NCBI GenBank assembly: GCA_963932145.1
Contig: OZ010586.1
Location: 54,605,943 to 54,669,942 of the forward strand
DNA: 64,000 bases
From: Acanthosepion lycidas
Taxonomy: Eukaryota > Mollusca > Cephalopoda > Sepiida > Sepiidae
Direction: 5' to 3'
The first letter of the stretch is position 1, and each line of letters begins with the position of its first letter. Below, one piece after another: positions 9,450 to 23,299 of this stretch. Below the pieces are notes generated by a model. It saw nothing but the letters and a program-made list of their open reading frames with translations. It had not been told where the DNA came from and did not search any database. Made by a program: the position numbers and the translations under genes.

Positions 9450-12329
9450 AAATATGTAAACATTTTAATAAATCAGAAATTGCTTTCATTTTTATAATTT
9501 TATGATAGGTTTATAAGCCAAGAGTTCCACGTATGATTATAATAATCAGATGACACTGTGATTGCATTGTAAACTTGGCATTTATTTAATTTTCCTCTTG
9601 TAAAACTTATATTGTTTCATAGAAATGCTCGAACCTGTAATGTTAGTGCTTGTTAAAATTTAGTAATAGATTTTAGGAAAATGAAAATGTTCTTTTTGCT
9701 TTTCTACGTATCTTTTTAAGAATACTTCAATTTAACATTCAATATTCAAGTGTATGAAACAAGGAAATTGAGGAAACTCGTATTACTTTTAGAGAAAAAC
9801 ACTTTGTTCTTATAAAACTTGCTGCATCAACCCTCACTGCAGCATAATGAATTATTTTCAGAAACATTGTACTAGCAAGTGTTGAAGAAAAAAGTAATAA
9901 GAGATAATATAAAATTTTAATACAATGACTATATATACATGTACATATGTGATATATACACATACATATGAGATAGAGTAGTAGGGGTAGGGTCATGAAG
10001 CTATCAGAACTTCATTCTATATTTCTAGGGGTTTTTTTTTCACTTATTACAATATATTTGAATTTCTGATATAAAGAATTATCCCTGTTATACATTGATT
10101 TATTCAAACTGTTCTTTTCATCTTGGTTGCTATATTCATTCTCTCTCAGATTAAGGGATTTTCACTATTATACAATGAGTTATTTGAACTGTTCTTATAA
10201 TAGTAAATAATTGTTATTATTGCCAAATATTACAGACTCTGAAGAAAATGTGACAATTGTAGGATGTGACATAGCTCAGATGACACCAGAATAGAATTTG
10301 CAATCAGTGTCTCACCAAACCATCAGAGAAGTCATATGCATCAGCAGGTTGACTTTTAGCCATCAGGTGCAGATCCATGCCTCACAGGATGTCAGTAGAT
10401 GCCCTTGATATGTAAATAGGTAGCTGACTTTGAGATGTGTACATATAGGACAGCCAATGACAAGACATAAGTAATCATTTCAGAAGGAAGAAGTCAAGGG
10501 TCTATTACATCCTTACAAGAAGAAGAATCCACATTTAGAGAAAACACCCCAAACCATACACCCTTTCAGTGGTATTAACTGAAAAAGTCCATAGTTGAAT
10601 AAACAATAATTTTACACAAGAGATTTAGTATTGTGCTGTTATTAATCTGTACAATGATAACATTGCACTACTATAACAACTAAGATGGTTTAAACAAATC
10701 AATTTTTAAAATGATTCAGAACATTTAGTTGAAATCACTTCCAGCTGTTCGAAAGTCAGTGCATACAAGCAAGAGACACTTATTATGTTTGATGTATTTT
10801 TATACTATTCGTATTTGTATTGATTAGTATGGATTTAAATACATAAGATTTGTATCAATGCGAATGACTTATTCAATTTAAAGATGTCTAACCTAAGATT
10901 TGAACTTTAATCTAATAAAGAATCATACAAGGCATAGAATTTCTCTGAGCACATCATGTCTTGAACTGTATATCACAATAAAGATTAAAAAAAACTATTA
11001 AAATATTTTCACAAATTTCATTCCTACAAATATTCAAATTAACTTTATTTACATCATTTTCTATATTTTATTATTCAAATTATAAAAAAAAAACTTTTCT
11101 AATATTTTATGATAAAAATATTCTATGATTTATGAAAAGTTGAGTTTGGTATCGGAACACTTACAAATTATGATAATAAAATTTACATTCTGAAATTTTA
11201 AAATGTCCAAACATTTTTGTCTTAGTTTTGGTGACCTTAAATTTCTTTTTGCTTTTTTGTTTGTGTTTTGAATTTTAACACAGGCAACAAATATATTCTA
11301 GTTTCTATTTTCTCTTGGAGGAGTGAATAAAAAAGTTTCTGAAATATTTGTAAGTTAAATAATAAAAGAAATGGAATAAAAGGTGTGCAGCTGAAGAGGC
11401 TTGGGCATACACATCAACAAGTCTGAATAGTTAAACTCATTAGACACAATTACACAAGTGTTGTGGTTTCAATATAAGGTTGAATGTCATTAAAGATGTT
11501 TTTTAAAGATTTTTAATGTTGGATGGTTCTTTCTAAAATGAATCATTCACTCATTAACTTGTTTTGATTGCTTTAATTTTATTCTAGAAATAGAAACTAT
11601 TTCAATATACAATGAAAATTTTGAATCAAAATTCAGTTAATAATTATGTGTCAGGCTACAGACTTATTTATCCACTATTGTATACATGTATTTGAAAGAA
11701 TTTTAAAAATAAACTTGAATGAACCTCTTTATTCAAAGCTTTGATTTATTTTATTCCCAGTAACATTTCTGTTGTTAGCAAAAGACGATCAGTATTTCAT
11801 TATTAATTCTAATCTTCTTTATATCATTCTTCTCTTCCTATCTGCAGGCAACACTTTCCATTTCCTTCCGATTTTGATTTACACAGTTAGTCAGTCAAAT
11901 TCAATATTAAGAAGAGCTTACACATGAACATATGTCCATGTTTATGTAAACTTTGAATCTTATAAAGATAATTTAAGTTTTAAGTTTAACTACTGACTAA
12001 AATTTAAATACTGACTAAAATTGTATTTTATTGAGTACTGTGGATTTTATAAAGAAATGAATGCACTGAATGTTATGAGTATTGGATATAAAAACCTCAA
12101 ATACTAGGATTATGAAAAACTCAAATTATTATATTAATCTTTCTTAAATGATTAGTAGCATCCAGATATATTTTAGAGATTGTCGGTAATACAAAGAAAT
12201 TGTAAGGAAGACATGCATTCAGAGTAAAAATTTCCACTATGAATATTTCAAGCTAAATGAAGAAAGCAAAACTGTTTTATTAATTTTTTTTTCAAGAGAT
12301 TCCTGCTGCATTAGAATTCTGATCAATCA
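9447..12329. other. AT-rich DNA, no gene seen
   Basis: Nearly 3 kb with no convincing reading frame and no repeat I could place. A slightly more GC-balanced patch lies at about 10240-10560. Its opening motif 'atagaatttgca.tcagtgtct' recurs near 12605, so it may be another copy of the old repeat family at 12.3-12.9 kb. Confidence 0.45.
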
Positions 12330-12900
12330 GAGATCAACACAAAAGACTCCCCCCAGCAATCAGTTTTTACTTCAACTAGTCTTCTCTAGATCCACTTTGC
12401 TATTATGTGAAGTATTCTAAAATTGATTGAAAGCAGTTGTCTTATGAATAACAATCTATTTTCACTAAACTCACTATACCATACAAATCTTCACCCACTC
12501 ATCCACACTGACTGGCCTATAAATATTTATTTGTTCTTCTTTTATATGTTGGTGACAACTCATAGTTTACTGCATGTAATGGCCAAACTTCATATGATGC
12601 TAGAATAGATTTTGCATTCAGTGTCTGTCAGAGTATCCAAATGCAAGGTTGACCCAATGGATGATATACTAGGTAGGGGATGGAAATCTGTGTGCCATCT
12701 GATTTCATTGACTACTTCAATATGTAAGTATGTGATCATACTAGCTGTGCTTAAGATATGTATGCATTGTAAAAACTATGACAGGCAGATATATAAACAC
12801 CCACTCCAGACAGAAGACAGATGTCTATACATCTCTTTACCAATGTAGAGTCCATATTCCAAGCAATCTCTAGAGCCACATGACACACTGACTGACAGTA
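12330..12900 (+). repeat. Diverged interspersed repeat, copy 2 (longer)
   Basis: The first ~190 bp align with 5225-5420. The following part shares the 'agaatagattttgcattcagtgtct' motif with about 10285. Open frames at 12423-12608 and 12612-12848 have no recognisable domain. I read this as an old, unclassified repeat and not a gene. Confidence 0.4.
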
Positions 12901-13415
12901 ACTGACAGTTCAGATTTGAATGAGTCAGTATCATGTTTTCATTAATCTGGACAAAGACAATACTGTATACATATTTCCTTCATAGTCAATAACCTATCAT
13001 TAAATCATACCTTCAAATTCAATATTATACACTTAATTAGACATTTATACAATTGGCTCTGTTAGATAAGGTTTAATCAAAATAAATTCTAAATTAATAC
13101 TTAGAATGGTTAGAATGGATGACCTTTGCACTTAAGTAAACGTCTTTCAGGCTTTCTTCTCCAAATGAGAATTCATTCAATATCGAGTGTACCATGTCTT
13201 TCTGTATTACCCCAAAACAATGAGCATTCAGACATTTCCTCATATTTCCAATTATTACAGGACTAATATATCTTTTGGGAGAAATTTCCTACTTTGCCAA
13301 AGAAACGCATGTCATATTCTTAAAAGAGCAAATCTAATCTGAATTTAATGGTCATATTTTTTACCAGATTCTCAAATTACCAGTGCCTACTATGATAAAT
13401 AATCAATTCATCCAT
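12901..13415. other. AT-rich DNA, no gene seen
   Basis: No supported feature. A short tandem 'actgacagtaactgacag' occurs at about 12888-12910. Confidence 0.4.
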
Positions 13416-13424
13416 GTCAGATAA

Positions 13425-14040
13425 GGCAAACTTCTTCACTATGATCTTTGTCCATGTTAGATGACAAAGATCTACCCCTTCCTGACTTCTTCTGTCTCAC
13501 AGAGCATAATCTCAGTAATAATTTTATCACAGTCTGGGAAATCTCAAGACTTATCAAATGTCTTGACCATAAAAAGTCTATCAGCCCAGATAAAATCATC
13601 GTATTTGTCTTTAAGAATATTAACTTAAGTTATTGCCAATCTTAGTGAAACTATTTAACTGCTGCTTGAAGGAAAAAATTATTATGGCAGATGTTTGGAC
13701 ATGTAACATTGTTTCAAGGTACCAACTTGGATATTCACAGCTGGGACCAGCCATGCTGTGTTCAGAGTGGCAAACCATCTGCCTTCTCTTTGTGTTCCTT
13801 TCATAAAAAGCAAGTTCAACCTAGACTGCTTCTTCCCCAGAACTATTACTTTGTGAAACAAACTCCAAAAATAATGCTCTTCCCTCACAACTACAATCTT
13901 GGTTTCTTTATCTATCCTACATATCCTCATAATACTCTCTTACTTCCCTTACAATCTCATACAGTAACTCTCTATCTGGGGTATCACTTGGGAGCACTAT
14001 TAGTAAAGAAAAAATATTAGATATCAACACTAATGTGTAA
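13425..14040 (+). pseudogene. Jockey/CR1-type LINE ORF2 remnant with internal deletion
   Basis: The plus-strand frame at 13448-13645 encodes WEISRLIKCLDHKKSISPDK, matching the 'V...I..L...KA.GPDGI' segment at the start of LINE reverse transcriptases, followed by a degraded '...LFNCCLKEK'. From about 13690 the translation has features of the ORF2 C-terminal tail, 'FPHNYNLGFF' and a short final 'SLGS.ISKEK' (frame shifts), as in CR1/jockey ends that read '.FP..YNL..FKSR'. The catalytic core between these two parts is missing. It would have encoded the reverse transcriptase of a non-LTR retrotransposon. It is dead. Confidence 0.6.
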
Positions 14041-15490
14041 GAGTTAGGTTTATGAATAGGTTGTTGATATATATAATTTAAATATAGTTTATCTATTGAG
14101 TAGCCTACAGAGAAAAATAAAAAATCTATTAATTAAAAGAATTTTTTTAAGGTAATTTAATTAAGTTCACAAACCGACAAATGAATAATTAAAATACAAT
14201 TATATTTGCATATTGCATATCCTAAAAAGAACCAGAAGTTTAAAAAATGGTAAATATTTATCTATTTTCATGCAAAAACTGCTTTTGAGAATTCAGAAAC
14301 GTGATGGAATACAGAGAGAAAATTTAGCAACAAAGCCTAGATGTAAATGATCAGAAAAGATAAAAAAAGATTATTTCATAAAATATCTTTTTGTGAAAAC
14401 AGAAGAGCAAAGGCAACACTTAAAGAAAACAGGGAAAGTTACCTGGCTGCTGCTGCTGCTGCCAATTGCAGTTTTGGGTGGATATATTTAATCTAACCAA
14501 TAGCAGAACATTCAATGGATCTCTAATCTTCTGGCAGATGAATTTGACACAACGGTTATTTAATCAGAGAAACTTGAGAGAATAGATTTGTAAAGGGAAT
14601 AGAGAGTATCCTGTTAAAATGTTGAAGCTGAGTTTGTAGTAGGAAATACGGTCGCTTATAATAAATAGATCAAAGAATATGAATAATGTAGAGAGGATTT
14701 ATTTCGAGAAAAACTAAAAGTGTCAAACGACTAGATTAATCTTTGTTCTTTACACATGAAGTAAATATTTTGTTAAGTATTAACAAAGAGAAATGCAAGT
14801 TTACCCCCACCCCCACCCCTTTTATAGAATGCAATGCAGAAAGAACCTGTGTATCCAGATACTGCAGGTATCTGGATCCTGATTACATGTCTTGGAATAA
14901 AGAGATAAGTAATGTGTGAAATTGATTTTTTTTATTTTTATCAATTCACCCCAAGTAAGGTGATAATGCCACTAAGATGCACTAGGCTGCTGAGAATGGA
15001 AGAGAATGACAAGTCTTTAGAAGGAACCAGAAACCCAGTTCTGAATAGAAAACAAGGGATAGACCTTTATCGTTCAAAAGACCGATGATGAGTGTGAATG
15101 TGATGATAAGTAAACCTATTCTAAATAATGAAAAAGTAAAAATACGTAATTTGTATGCAAGAAAGTAGGTTACGATTAAACTTTATGAATCATAATAACA
15201 AATCCTTTGGCTGGAAATTAAAGTCTTTTCAAATCAAATGGATAAAAGAATTTTTAGTTTTAAAATAGGAAATCAAAGTTACAATAAAATATGACATTTA
15301 CTTTATAATATAAGTGCTTCATTGTTTTATGCTTCATATCATTTCAAGACTTCATTTGTATTCTTTTGTGTTGTTATTGCTTTTAGCTATTGTGTTGCAT
15401 ATATGGATTCAATTCAATGGGAATCACGAGCAATTGAATAGCAATTTGATTGTTTTGTATTCTTAATAAAGGCTTTCTTAATTCAAACTC
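14041..15490. other. AT-rich DNA, no gene seen
   Basis: No supported gene. Minor points are a (CTG)n-like ctgctgctgctgctgcc at about 14446-14462 and a C-rich run 'cccccacccccacccc' at about 14802-14818 that could form a G-quadruplex on the other strand. An 'aataaaggctttctt' motif at about 15465 precedes a (TA)n tract. Confidence 0.4.

Positions 15491-15493
<3 letters not shown>

Positions 15494-15536
<43 letters not shown>
15494..15536. repeat. (TA)n microsatellite
   Basis: About 21 TA units, preceded within 30 bp by aataaagg and followed by a GT-rich stretch. The layout resembles the retroelement tails at 8.0 and 9.4 kb. Confidence 0.9.
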
Positions 15537-15539
<3 letters not shown>

Positions 15540-15573
15540 TGTGTTTGTGTATGTGTGTGTATATGCATCTATG

Positions 15574-15719
15574 TTGGGTAATAAAATGACAAAATGAAAA
15601 AAATATTTATGTGATGTATTTCATCCTTCAAATGGACTTAATCAAAGTAAAATAATGTTCATATCTGATGAAACGCTTTGCATAATTTTTTTCCCATTTT
15701 GTCAATCTATTACCCAGCA
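15574..15719. repeat. Imperfect inverted repeat between two (TA)n tracts
   Basis: The stretch ttgggtaataaaatgacaaa (from 15574) is mirrored by the reverse complement of 'ttttgtcaatctattacccagc' ending at about 15719. Arms are about 40 bp with several mismatches. With a (TA)n tract on each outer side, this could be two retroelement tails facing each other. Confidence 0.55.
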
Positions 15720-15756
15720 TTATTGTGATACATAGAAATTTATATATTATATTGTT

Positions 15757-15758
<2 letters not shown>

Positions 15759-15811
<53 letters not shown>
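15759..15811. repeat. (TA)n microsatellite
   Basis: About 26 TA units between ttcc and catgtcatt. Confidence 0.95.
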
Positions 15812-15814
<3 letters not shown>

Positions 15815-16890
15815 GTCATTCGCAGACAGTACTATTCAGTTTTATCACAGCTCTTCAGTGCATCCAAATGCATCAAGCCAGGGTTGAAACCCAACCGATT
15901 TGGTGTCAGTCAGAATAAGGCAACCAAATCTAGCATATTGTTTTTACGAACATAAACAAATGTCAATCAGCCGAATTTCTCATTACTGTAAATGTTATAC
16001 TTAGGTACATATTTGAGTAGACATTCCGTGTTTTTCTTATAAATGGTCTAGAGATTGAAAGTTGTTTTAAAGAAAATTTTCCTCCTGAAAGGAAATGGAC
16101 CTGTATTCCCTTTTTTAATCTAGGAAACCACTTCCAAGTTAAGTTTGTTTTAGCATTAAGGCAACAAGAAGCGATCACAGCAAATCAAGGTTCAATCACC
16201 CTATTTATTTCATTGGGATATTTCTGGAATAGGACTTCTGATCTCTAGGCATTAATTTCACTGTTTAAAAAAACAGAGATTATATATGATACAAGTTTCA
16301 TTAAAGATCAATGAAAGTCATTTATTAAGGATTTTTAAAATGTATTTTTCAATATTTCAGGCCATTTAACTGGCTTCTGGTGGATATTTAAATATAAATT
16401 ATCAATTATTATACTTATGGTTGTCATAAGTCTTTAACAAAGTGTAAATATATTGTAAAAAAAAAACACTGTTAAACTAGTCTAACTGCACAGTAACCAC
16501 AGACAAGATGACAACATTATACGAAACCTGATAGTTAGATACATAACTTCAAAAAACAAATTAAACTCATTGCTTATTAAAAAACTAAAAAACTTTCAAA
16601 TGACACAACAAAAATTCAAAATTTTAACAAATGAATGCTGTCTATGAATTCACTCGATCTTTTGGAGAATATCTCTCTAATAATAATGATAATAATAACA
16701 ATTCAAACCCATGCCTTGGTTACACGACAACTAGATTAGTGCACTGATTTATGTGTCATTTATCTGATAATAGTTCATTAGATAGCAAGTCACCAACCAA
16801 CACAATGACAAAATACAACTGACAAATTCTTACCAATAATACAAAAATACAGTATAATATAAACTGTAAAGAATGACTAAAATATTATTA
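15812..16890. other. AT-rich DNA, no gene seen
   Basis: No supported feature. The frame at 15963-16178 on the minus strand has no recognisable domain. Confidence 0.45.
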
Positions 16891-16941
16891 TTATGTTGGT
16901 GCAAAAATAATGAGGATTTTTGAATTTTTGCATCGACCTAA
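16891..16941. mobile_element. Short mini-mariner MITE (51 bp)
   Basis: It begins ttatgttggtgcaaaaataa and ends tttgcatcgacctaa, imperfect terminal inverted repeats of the TTAGGTTGGTGCAAAA type. TA lies on both sides. The ends match the two 80-bp hairpin copies at 46127-46206 and 61839-61918, but the middle is shorter and does not form the long perfect stem. Confidence 0.75.
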
Positions 16942-17284
16942 TAGAAGCATTAGTCATAAAAACAAGCAACACAACATCAATAAAATGTTATCAAATTTAA
17001 TAACAGACATAGTAAATATATTTCATGAAAGAAAAAACCAAACAGTACAAACTGTTATATGAAGACATGATACTTTCAAAAACTGACATGGCATGTAAAG
17101 AAGCAACATTTGAAAAATGATGAAAATTGACATAATAAAAAATCTTTGGTATTTAAATATGAGTTCAAAACCAAAAAAATGATCAGAAATATAAGAAAAA
17201 AATAAAAATGTCATAAAAAGGACTTTCGTTAATCTTTAAATAAACTTGTCTAAAATAACAAATGCTATTGAGATACAGAAAGGA

Positions 17285-17288
<4 letters not shown>

Positions 17289-17378
<90 letters not shown>
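17289..17378. repeat. Compound (TA)n / (CA) microsatellite
   Basis: Two long TA runs separated by 'cacacatat'. Confidence 0.95.
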
Positions 17379-17379
<1 letters not shown>

Positions 17380-17389
17380 TAACACAGTG

Positions 17390-17860
17390 TTAACAATAAT
17401 ACATTTAGTATAGGAGAAAAGGAAATTGAACATAGAATAGGCTGTGCTAGAAGTAGTTTTACCTTACACCGCAAGTTGCTACAAAACCAAAACATTAACC
17501 TGAAAACTTAAATCATGTTCTTAAATAATATTGTCAGATTAAGATTTTTATATGGCACCAAACCCATTCAGAAATATCTAAACTGTCATTTGTATACAAT
17601 TACTTTCTCTGCTTCATGGTTAAAAATGACTTTGAGGGAGTGAAATCTGTGGATCTTGGTGAAAACAATCCTTAAAATCACAAAGAACTGTACTAAGTAA
17701 CAGAGACCACATCATTTGAGGACTTTCAATAGCAGCAACACCTAAAATGGATAGTACATGTAACTAGAAGAGAAAATAATGACATAACCAAAATGATGAC
17801 ATTCCATAATACTTCAAATAAAAGGTAAGGAATGAAACCCCCATTAATACCGAAAAGAAT
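17390..17860 (+). pseudogene. Probable LINE ORF2 C-terminal remnant, copy 1
   Basis: Aligns over some 400 bp with 45480-46010, which reads better. Shared blocks include ctacaaaaccaaaacattaa, the 'gaaatatctaaactg' region, and 'acatca.ttgaggactttcaa'. In the other copy the translation gives NHKELYQITETTSLEDFQQR then QEQKWIALVTQRDNDNIIKM, where 'WIA.V.RRD.D.I' resembles the 'W.GHV.RM..DRI' block near the end of LINE reverse transcriptases. Here the frame is more damaged. The copy stops where the Tc1-like element begins at about 17861, so that element probably inserted into it or next to it. Class inferred only. Confidence 0.5.
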
Positions 17861-19200
<1,340 letters not shown>

Positions 19201-19203
<3 letters not shown>

Positions 19204-19216
19204 TCTCTCTCTCTCG

Positions 19217-19254
<38 letters not shown>
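19201..19254. repeat. (CT)n(TA)n microsatellite
   Basis: About nine CT units, a cgctct break, then about 17 TA units. It starts at the outer edge of the Tc1-like element. Confidence 0.9.
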
Positions 19255-19257
<3 letters not shown>

Positions 19258-19696
19258 GGTCGCATATCTTCATACAAAAATATTTCATTCAATATTCTGG
19301 ACATATTATGTTTATTTATTTTTATAAGAATCCTTTCTAATTCTCTCTTCCATTTCTTGATGCTGAGATGAAATTCATTAAGGAAGACATTATAGTTTTT
19401 TTCCTTTCCCAAATACTTTTGATCTCCTCTGAGGTCATCTTCAGGGATGCATTGTCAAGACAAAACTTAATGCAACTGTGATTGTTGTGATTTTTGTAAA
19501 CACACATGAATGCATTCTATTATAATTATTTAAAAATTACCCATTGTAGATATGGTGGTTTTTGTAAACAAATATTCCCAATGTAACCAGAGATGGTAAG
19601 AATGCAAAAGCATTAAATGTTGGTCAAATACATTTTAAAACATTGATACAATACTTGTGATAGATTTTGCTCAGATTTAGTTGCTTGATTTTTCTA

Positions 19697-19698
<2 letters not shown>

Positions 19699-19770
<72 letters not shown>

Positions 19771-19777
19771 TATATAT

Positions 19778-19829
<52 letters not shown>
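19699..19829. repeat. Compound (TA)n(CA)n(TA)n microsatellite
   Basis: A long TA run, 'aaataaa', a short TA run, a (CA)n block near 19780-19796, then another TA run. Tyr/Ile repeat frames across it on both strands are artefacts. Confidence 0.95.
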
Positions 19830-19832
<3 letters not shown>

Positions 19833-20860
19833 ATTTGGGCAATACTGAGAAAGTATACAATAACAAAAATGATGCTATTAGTCAAGAAGAAATAATCAAA
19901 TTGCATCTCATCCGACAAATGCATAAAGTTAATGAAACTGGTGTTGTGGAGACTGAAGGAATATTGCAGCAGATATAAATAATACACAGGCTCTCTTGCA
20001 TTGATGTATTGCTTTTATATTTAATAGAGAATAAGAAACAAAGTTGTCAACAATTTTTATATGTCTTTTGTTGTTCAGAAAGAAATAGAACTGGAGATGC
20101 AGAGAGTATAGATTTCTTGTTTTGGAAGGGAACCTCCAAGAATTGATGTTCCCTGCCTATACAGATTGTCATCAAGAAATGAAGATTGAAGACAGCAGAA
20201 CGGTAAAGACTGGAATCAGATCCTTTTGATAAGAATGATATGCTTGAGAAGAATGAGATTCAGTGGTTTTTTTTGTTTGGACTGCAGCCAAAGATAATAC
20301 AGCTGCTCCAGATGTAAAATTGACCCTGGCAAGTTTTCAATCAACAGGAAGATTTATAAATGCCAAAAGATGAATGTCAGACCAGATCGGTTCAGTAAAA
20401 AACCAAGGTAGATACAACAAGTTAACTTTTGGTAAAAATAAAATGAAACATTTAGGGACCAAATAAGATTTCATGTTAAATAATGAAAAGATAAAATATT
20501 TCAAATTTTTGAATTCCAAATATCTTAAATTAAAGAAAATAATTTAATTTAACATTAAATGAAATTATTTAAATTATTTACAGTTGAACTAATGTCTTCA
20601 TTTTGTCTTTCATTTTTCAAGATTAGGAATTGTCAATATATTTTAATATATTTGAATAAATTCTATAAATTGTATTACCTAATAATATATATAATTAACA
20701 AAATCAGAAAGTAGTTTAAATAGATTAAAATATTTTGATAATTACTTATCTCAAAGATGAAATACAAAATTATCAAAAAGCAGTATAAACCTGTCATGAA
20801 AATCAAATGTCAAAGTCATCTGACATTAAATATAAAAGGCTCCCAACATGCACCACTTCA
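19830..20860. other. AT-rich DNA, no gene seen
   Basis: No recognisable feature. A purine-rich patch at 20090-20330 is unlike its surroundings, but its translation shows no motif. Confidence 0.4.
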
Positions 20861-20867
20861 GGATGAT

Positions 20868-21000
20868 GGCATAGTGGATATGGGAGTTGGTTAAACATAT
20901 TTTACTGTCATCTAGAAATCATGAGTTCAATCCCTGGTTCAGGTAATGAAGCAATATGTATGGATTCATAAAGAATGAACAAGAACTAGCAACACAGGAC
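20868..21000 (+). mobile_element. tRNA-derived SINE-like sequence
   Basis: An A-box-like tagtggatatggg at 20872-20884 and a B-box gagttcaatccc at 20923-20934 lie about 40 bases apart, as in the internal RNA polymerase III promoter of a tRNA. The sequence between cannot fold into a full tRNA cloverleaf as far as I can see, so this is more likely a tRNA-derived SINE than a tRNA gene. A related B-box occurs on the minus strand in the 51.7-52.5 kb cluster. The 3' end is not defined. Confidence 0.55.
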
Positions 21001-22490
21001 AAAATAAGAGAATACCTCATATACAGTAGCATACGAAAGTGGCGTCAGAAGGTGTGACAGCCCCAGGCATCTACGTTGGGAGAGCATCCAATCAAAGAGT
21101 GAAATAAAAATTTAGTTTATATTTAATTTGAATAAAATGTTTATTTCATATTTCATCTGTTTTTACATATTTAAAATGTCCTCCTTTCTTATGTTTCTCA
21201 GTACTAGGCCTTATAGGCTGCCTCTATTTGAGTCTTAGGGGTATACAATGAAGGAGTTGGCCTGGGAATTATCAAACATCACCAAACTTCTGCATGTCAC
21301 CGCATATCAACCAAAAACCAAAATGCTGTGCCTATAATAACATCCATAATAATCAAGATGTGAACAATAATTCAAATAAATGAAAGTCTAATATCCTCAT
21401 CTTTGTGTTATTATCACAACATTTCAGCCATTGTGCCTTCTGACTTCTTCAGATGTATGTAGAATCCATTAGAATTTGTTACCTTAAACCTAATGTTCTT
21501 CTTACTTCCTCTCCTGACATTGGGTATGTGACTGTAAAGTAAATAATGATAAATCTTCATCCCAGAAATTAGTGATATATGTATTGTTTACAGTTACTAA
21601 ATCACTAAATTGAAGCTATCTTTTTATCAATTGAAAATTAAAATGGCAAAACTACAGTATTATGTTATACTCTACTTCCATATCAAAACCTGTTGACTTA
21701 ATGTGAATGCTATAAAAGGAAAATTAAAAATAAAAAAATCATTGTGCAGGGGTTCAGAGCATTGTAATTCAGTTTATGGAACAAATCCCCCCAGAATATA
21801 AAACACAGTTTAAAAGGAGCCAATCACAAATGTTACTAAAGCAAAAATGTGCCATAAAAATGCTGAGTCTGACTGTTTAAAAGGACTCATTCATGACACT
21901 CAAAGCAGTCACAAGCAAGTCGGCAGCAGAGTAGGCAAGTAGATATTACACTTTGTTGCAATTAGATCACATTCTGATTCAATCTGCATGCTGGCTGGAT
22001 GTGAATGCCACAAAGACAGAGAACGAAATAACAAAGGTCATTTTCTGCACCTTAGGCTCCACGCACCACATCCTGTCTACAAAGTGGCAGTGGCCAATCA
22101 TGAACGTTCCAGCCAGTAAAAAGAAGACCCTGGGGGCTAACAGAACTGCTTAAAAGCACAATCAGGGACAGATATGGCCTGGTGCAGCAACCGGCTTTCA
22201 CCCAGGGTGCTGCTACTACCACTGCCATGGTCTTGTCACTATGACAACAGAGTTGTGGACTAGCTGTCACGCAGATCACTACTACTGCCACATTCATTGC
22301 CACCACTAACATGACCCCACATCACAACGACCATTACCACTCCCTGTCTTGACCAACCACCTCAGCTATTCAGCTTCGACTTGAAACACCTCAAACTCTA
22401 CTCCATCCATGGAGCTATCCATCTTCAACTTGAAACATCTAAACCTTGATTTCTATCACTTACAAGCCTTCATCGATAACAAACATAGAC
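21001..22490. other. Unassigned DNA, GC-richer from about 21880
   Basis: No gene recognised. From about 21880 the base composition becomes more balanced and stays so through the minisatellite that follows, suggesting one inserted unit of about 1.4 kb (21880-23300). Frames at 21953-22153 and 22052-22312 show no known domain. Confidence 0.35.
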
Positions 22491-22499
22491 ATCACCTCG

Positions 22500-23035
22500 G
22501 CCTACCTTAAATCATTTACAAGGCATTCCCTTCACAGTTGACACAGCAACATCCGTTCCACGGAACAGACCTACCAACACCCACCGTTGCCTCAGCCCAC
22601 CATGACTTGTTTACAAGGCATTCCCATCACAGTCGAAACCAGTGAACTTCATTCAACAAAACAGGCTTATCAACACCCAACGTCACCTCGGATTATCTTT
22701 ACTTGTTTACAAGGCATTCCGTTCACAGTCGAAACCAGTGGCCTTCATTCCACAGAACAGGCCTACTAACCCCCACCATCACCTCGGTCTACCTCAACTC
22801 GTTTACAAGGCATTCCCTTCACAGTCGACACCTGCAACCTTCGTTCCACAGGACAGGCCTACCTTGACGCATTTACAAGGCATTCCCTTCACAGTCGACA
22901 CCTGTAACCGTCGTTCCACAGGACAGGCCTACCTTGACGCATTTACAAGACATTCCCTTCACAATCGACACCTGTAACCGTCGTTCCACAGGACAGGCCT
23001 ACCTTGACGCATTTACAAGGCATTCCCTTCAATCG
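22500..23035 (+). repeat. Minisatellite with mixed ~96-bp and 70-bp units
   Basis: About seven head-to-tail units share the core tttacaaggcattccc.tcacagt and the end gttccacaggacaggcctac. The first four units are about 96 bp and carry an extra 'acacccaccgtcacctcgg' segment. The last three are about 70 bp, lack that segment, and are nearly identical to each other. The open frame 22642-22977 running through them reads the repeat in more than one phase. I regard it as chance and not a gene. Confidence 0.85.
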
Positions 23036-23299
23036 ACCATATCCTGTGACCTTGTCCACTCTGGCACATGAAATGGGTCAACTCCTGACACTACGCTTAC
23101 ACCAGATTGCTATTTCTGTACTCTCTACCAAAAATAAACGTTGTTTGACTCTAATACTTGTTATTCCTTTCTCTCACTTCCAAACGCTTAATATAACATA
23201 GACAGCTATAGACATCTCCAGTAGCCTTAATCAACTGATGCGACAAAGTCTCTACTGACTACCCTCAAACTCCAGGTCACTTCCCTCGTCCACAAATAG

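Noticed and set aside
14446..14462. CTG repeat as a coding poly-Leu or poly-Ala tract
   Set aside because: Only five units, in AT-rich DNA with stops close by in all frames.
19667..19987. Tyr/Ile-repeat frames on both strands
   Set aside because: Direct translation of (TA)n and (CA)n microsatellite. The same applies to similar frames at 15.4, 15.7, 17.3, 24.7, 38.8, 50.4 and 59.2 kb.
20868..20945. tRNA gene
   Set aside because: A- and B-box-like motifs are present, but I could not fit paired acceptor and anticodon stems. A SINE is likelier.
22642..22977. 111-codon frame through the 22.5-kb minisatellite
   Set aside because: Reads the same repeat in several phases because unit lengths are not multiples of three. 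It has no start context or domain.
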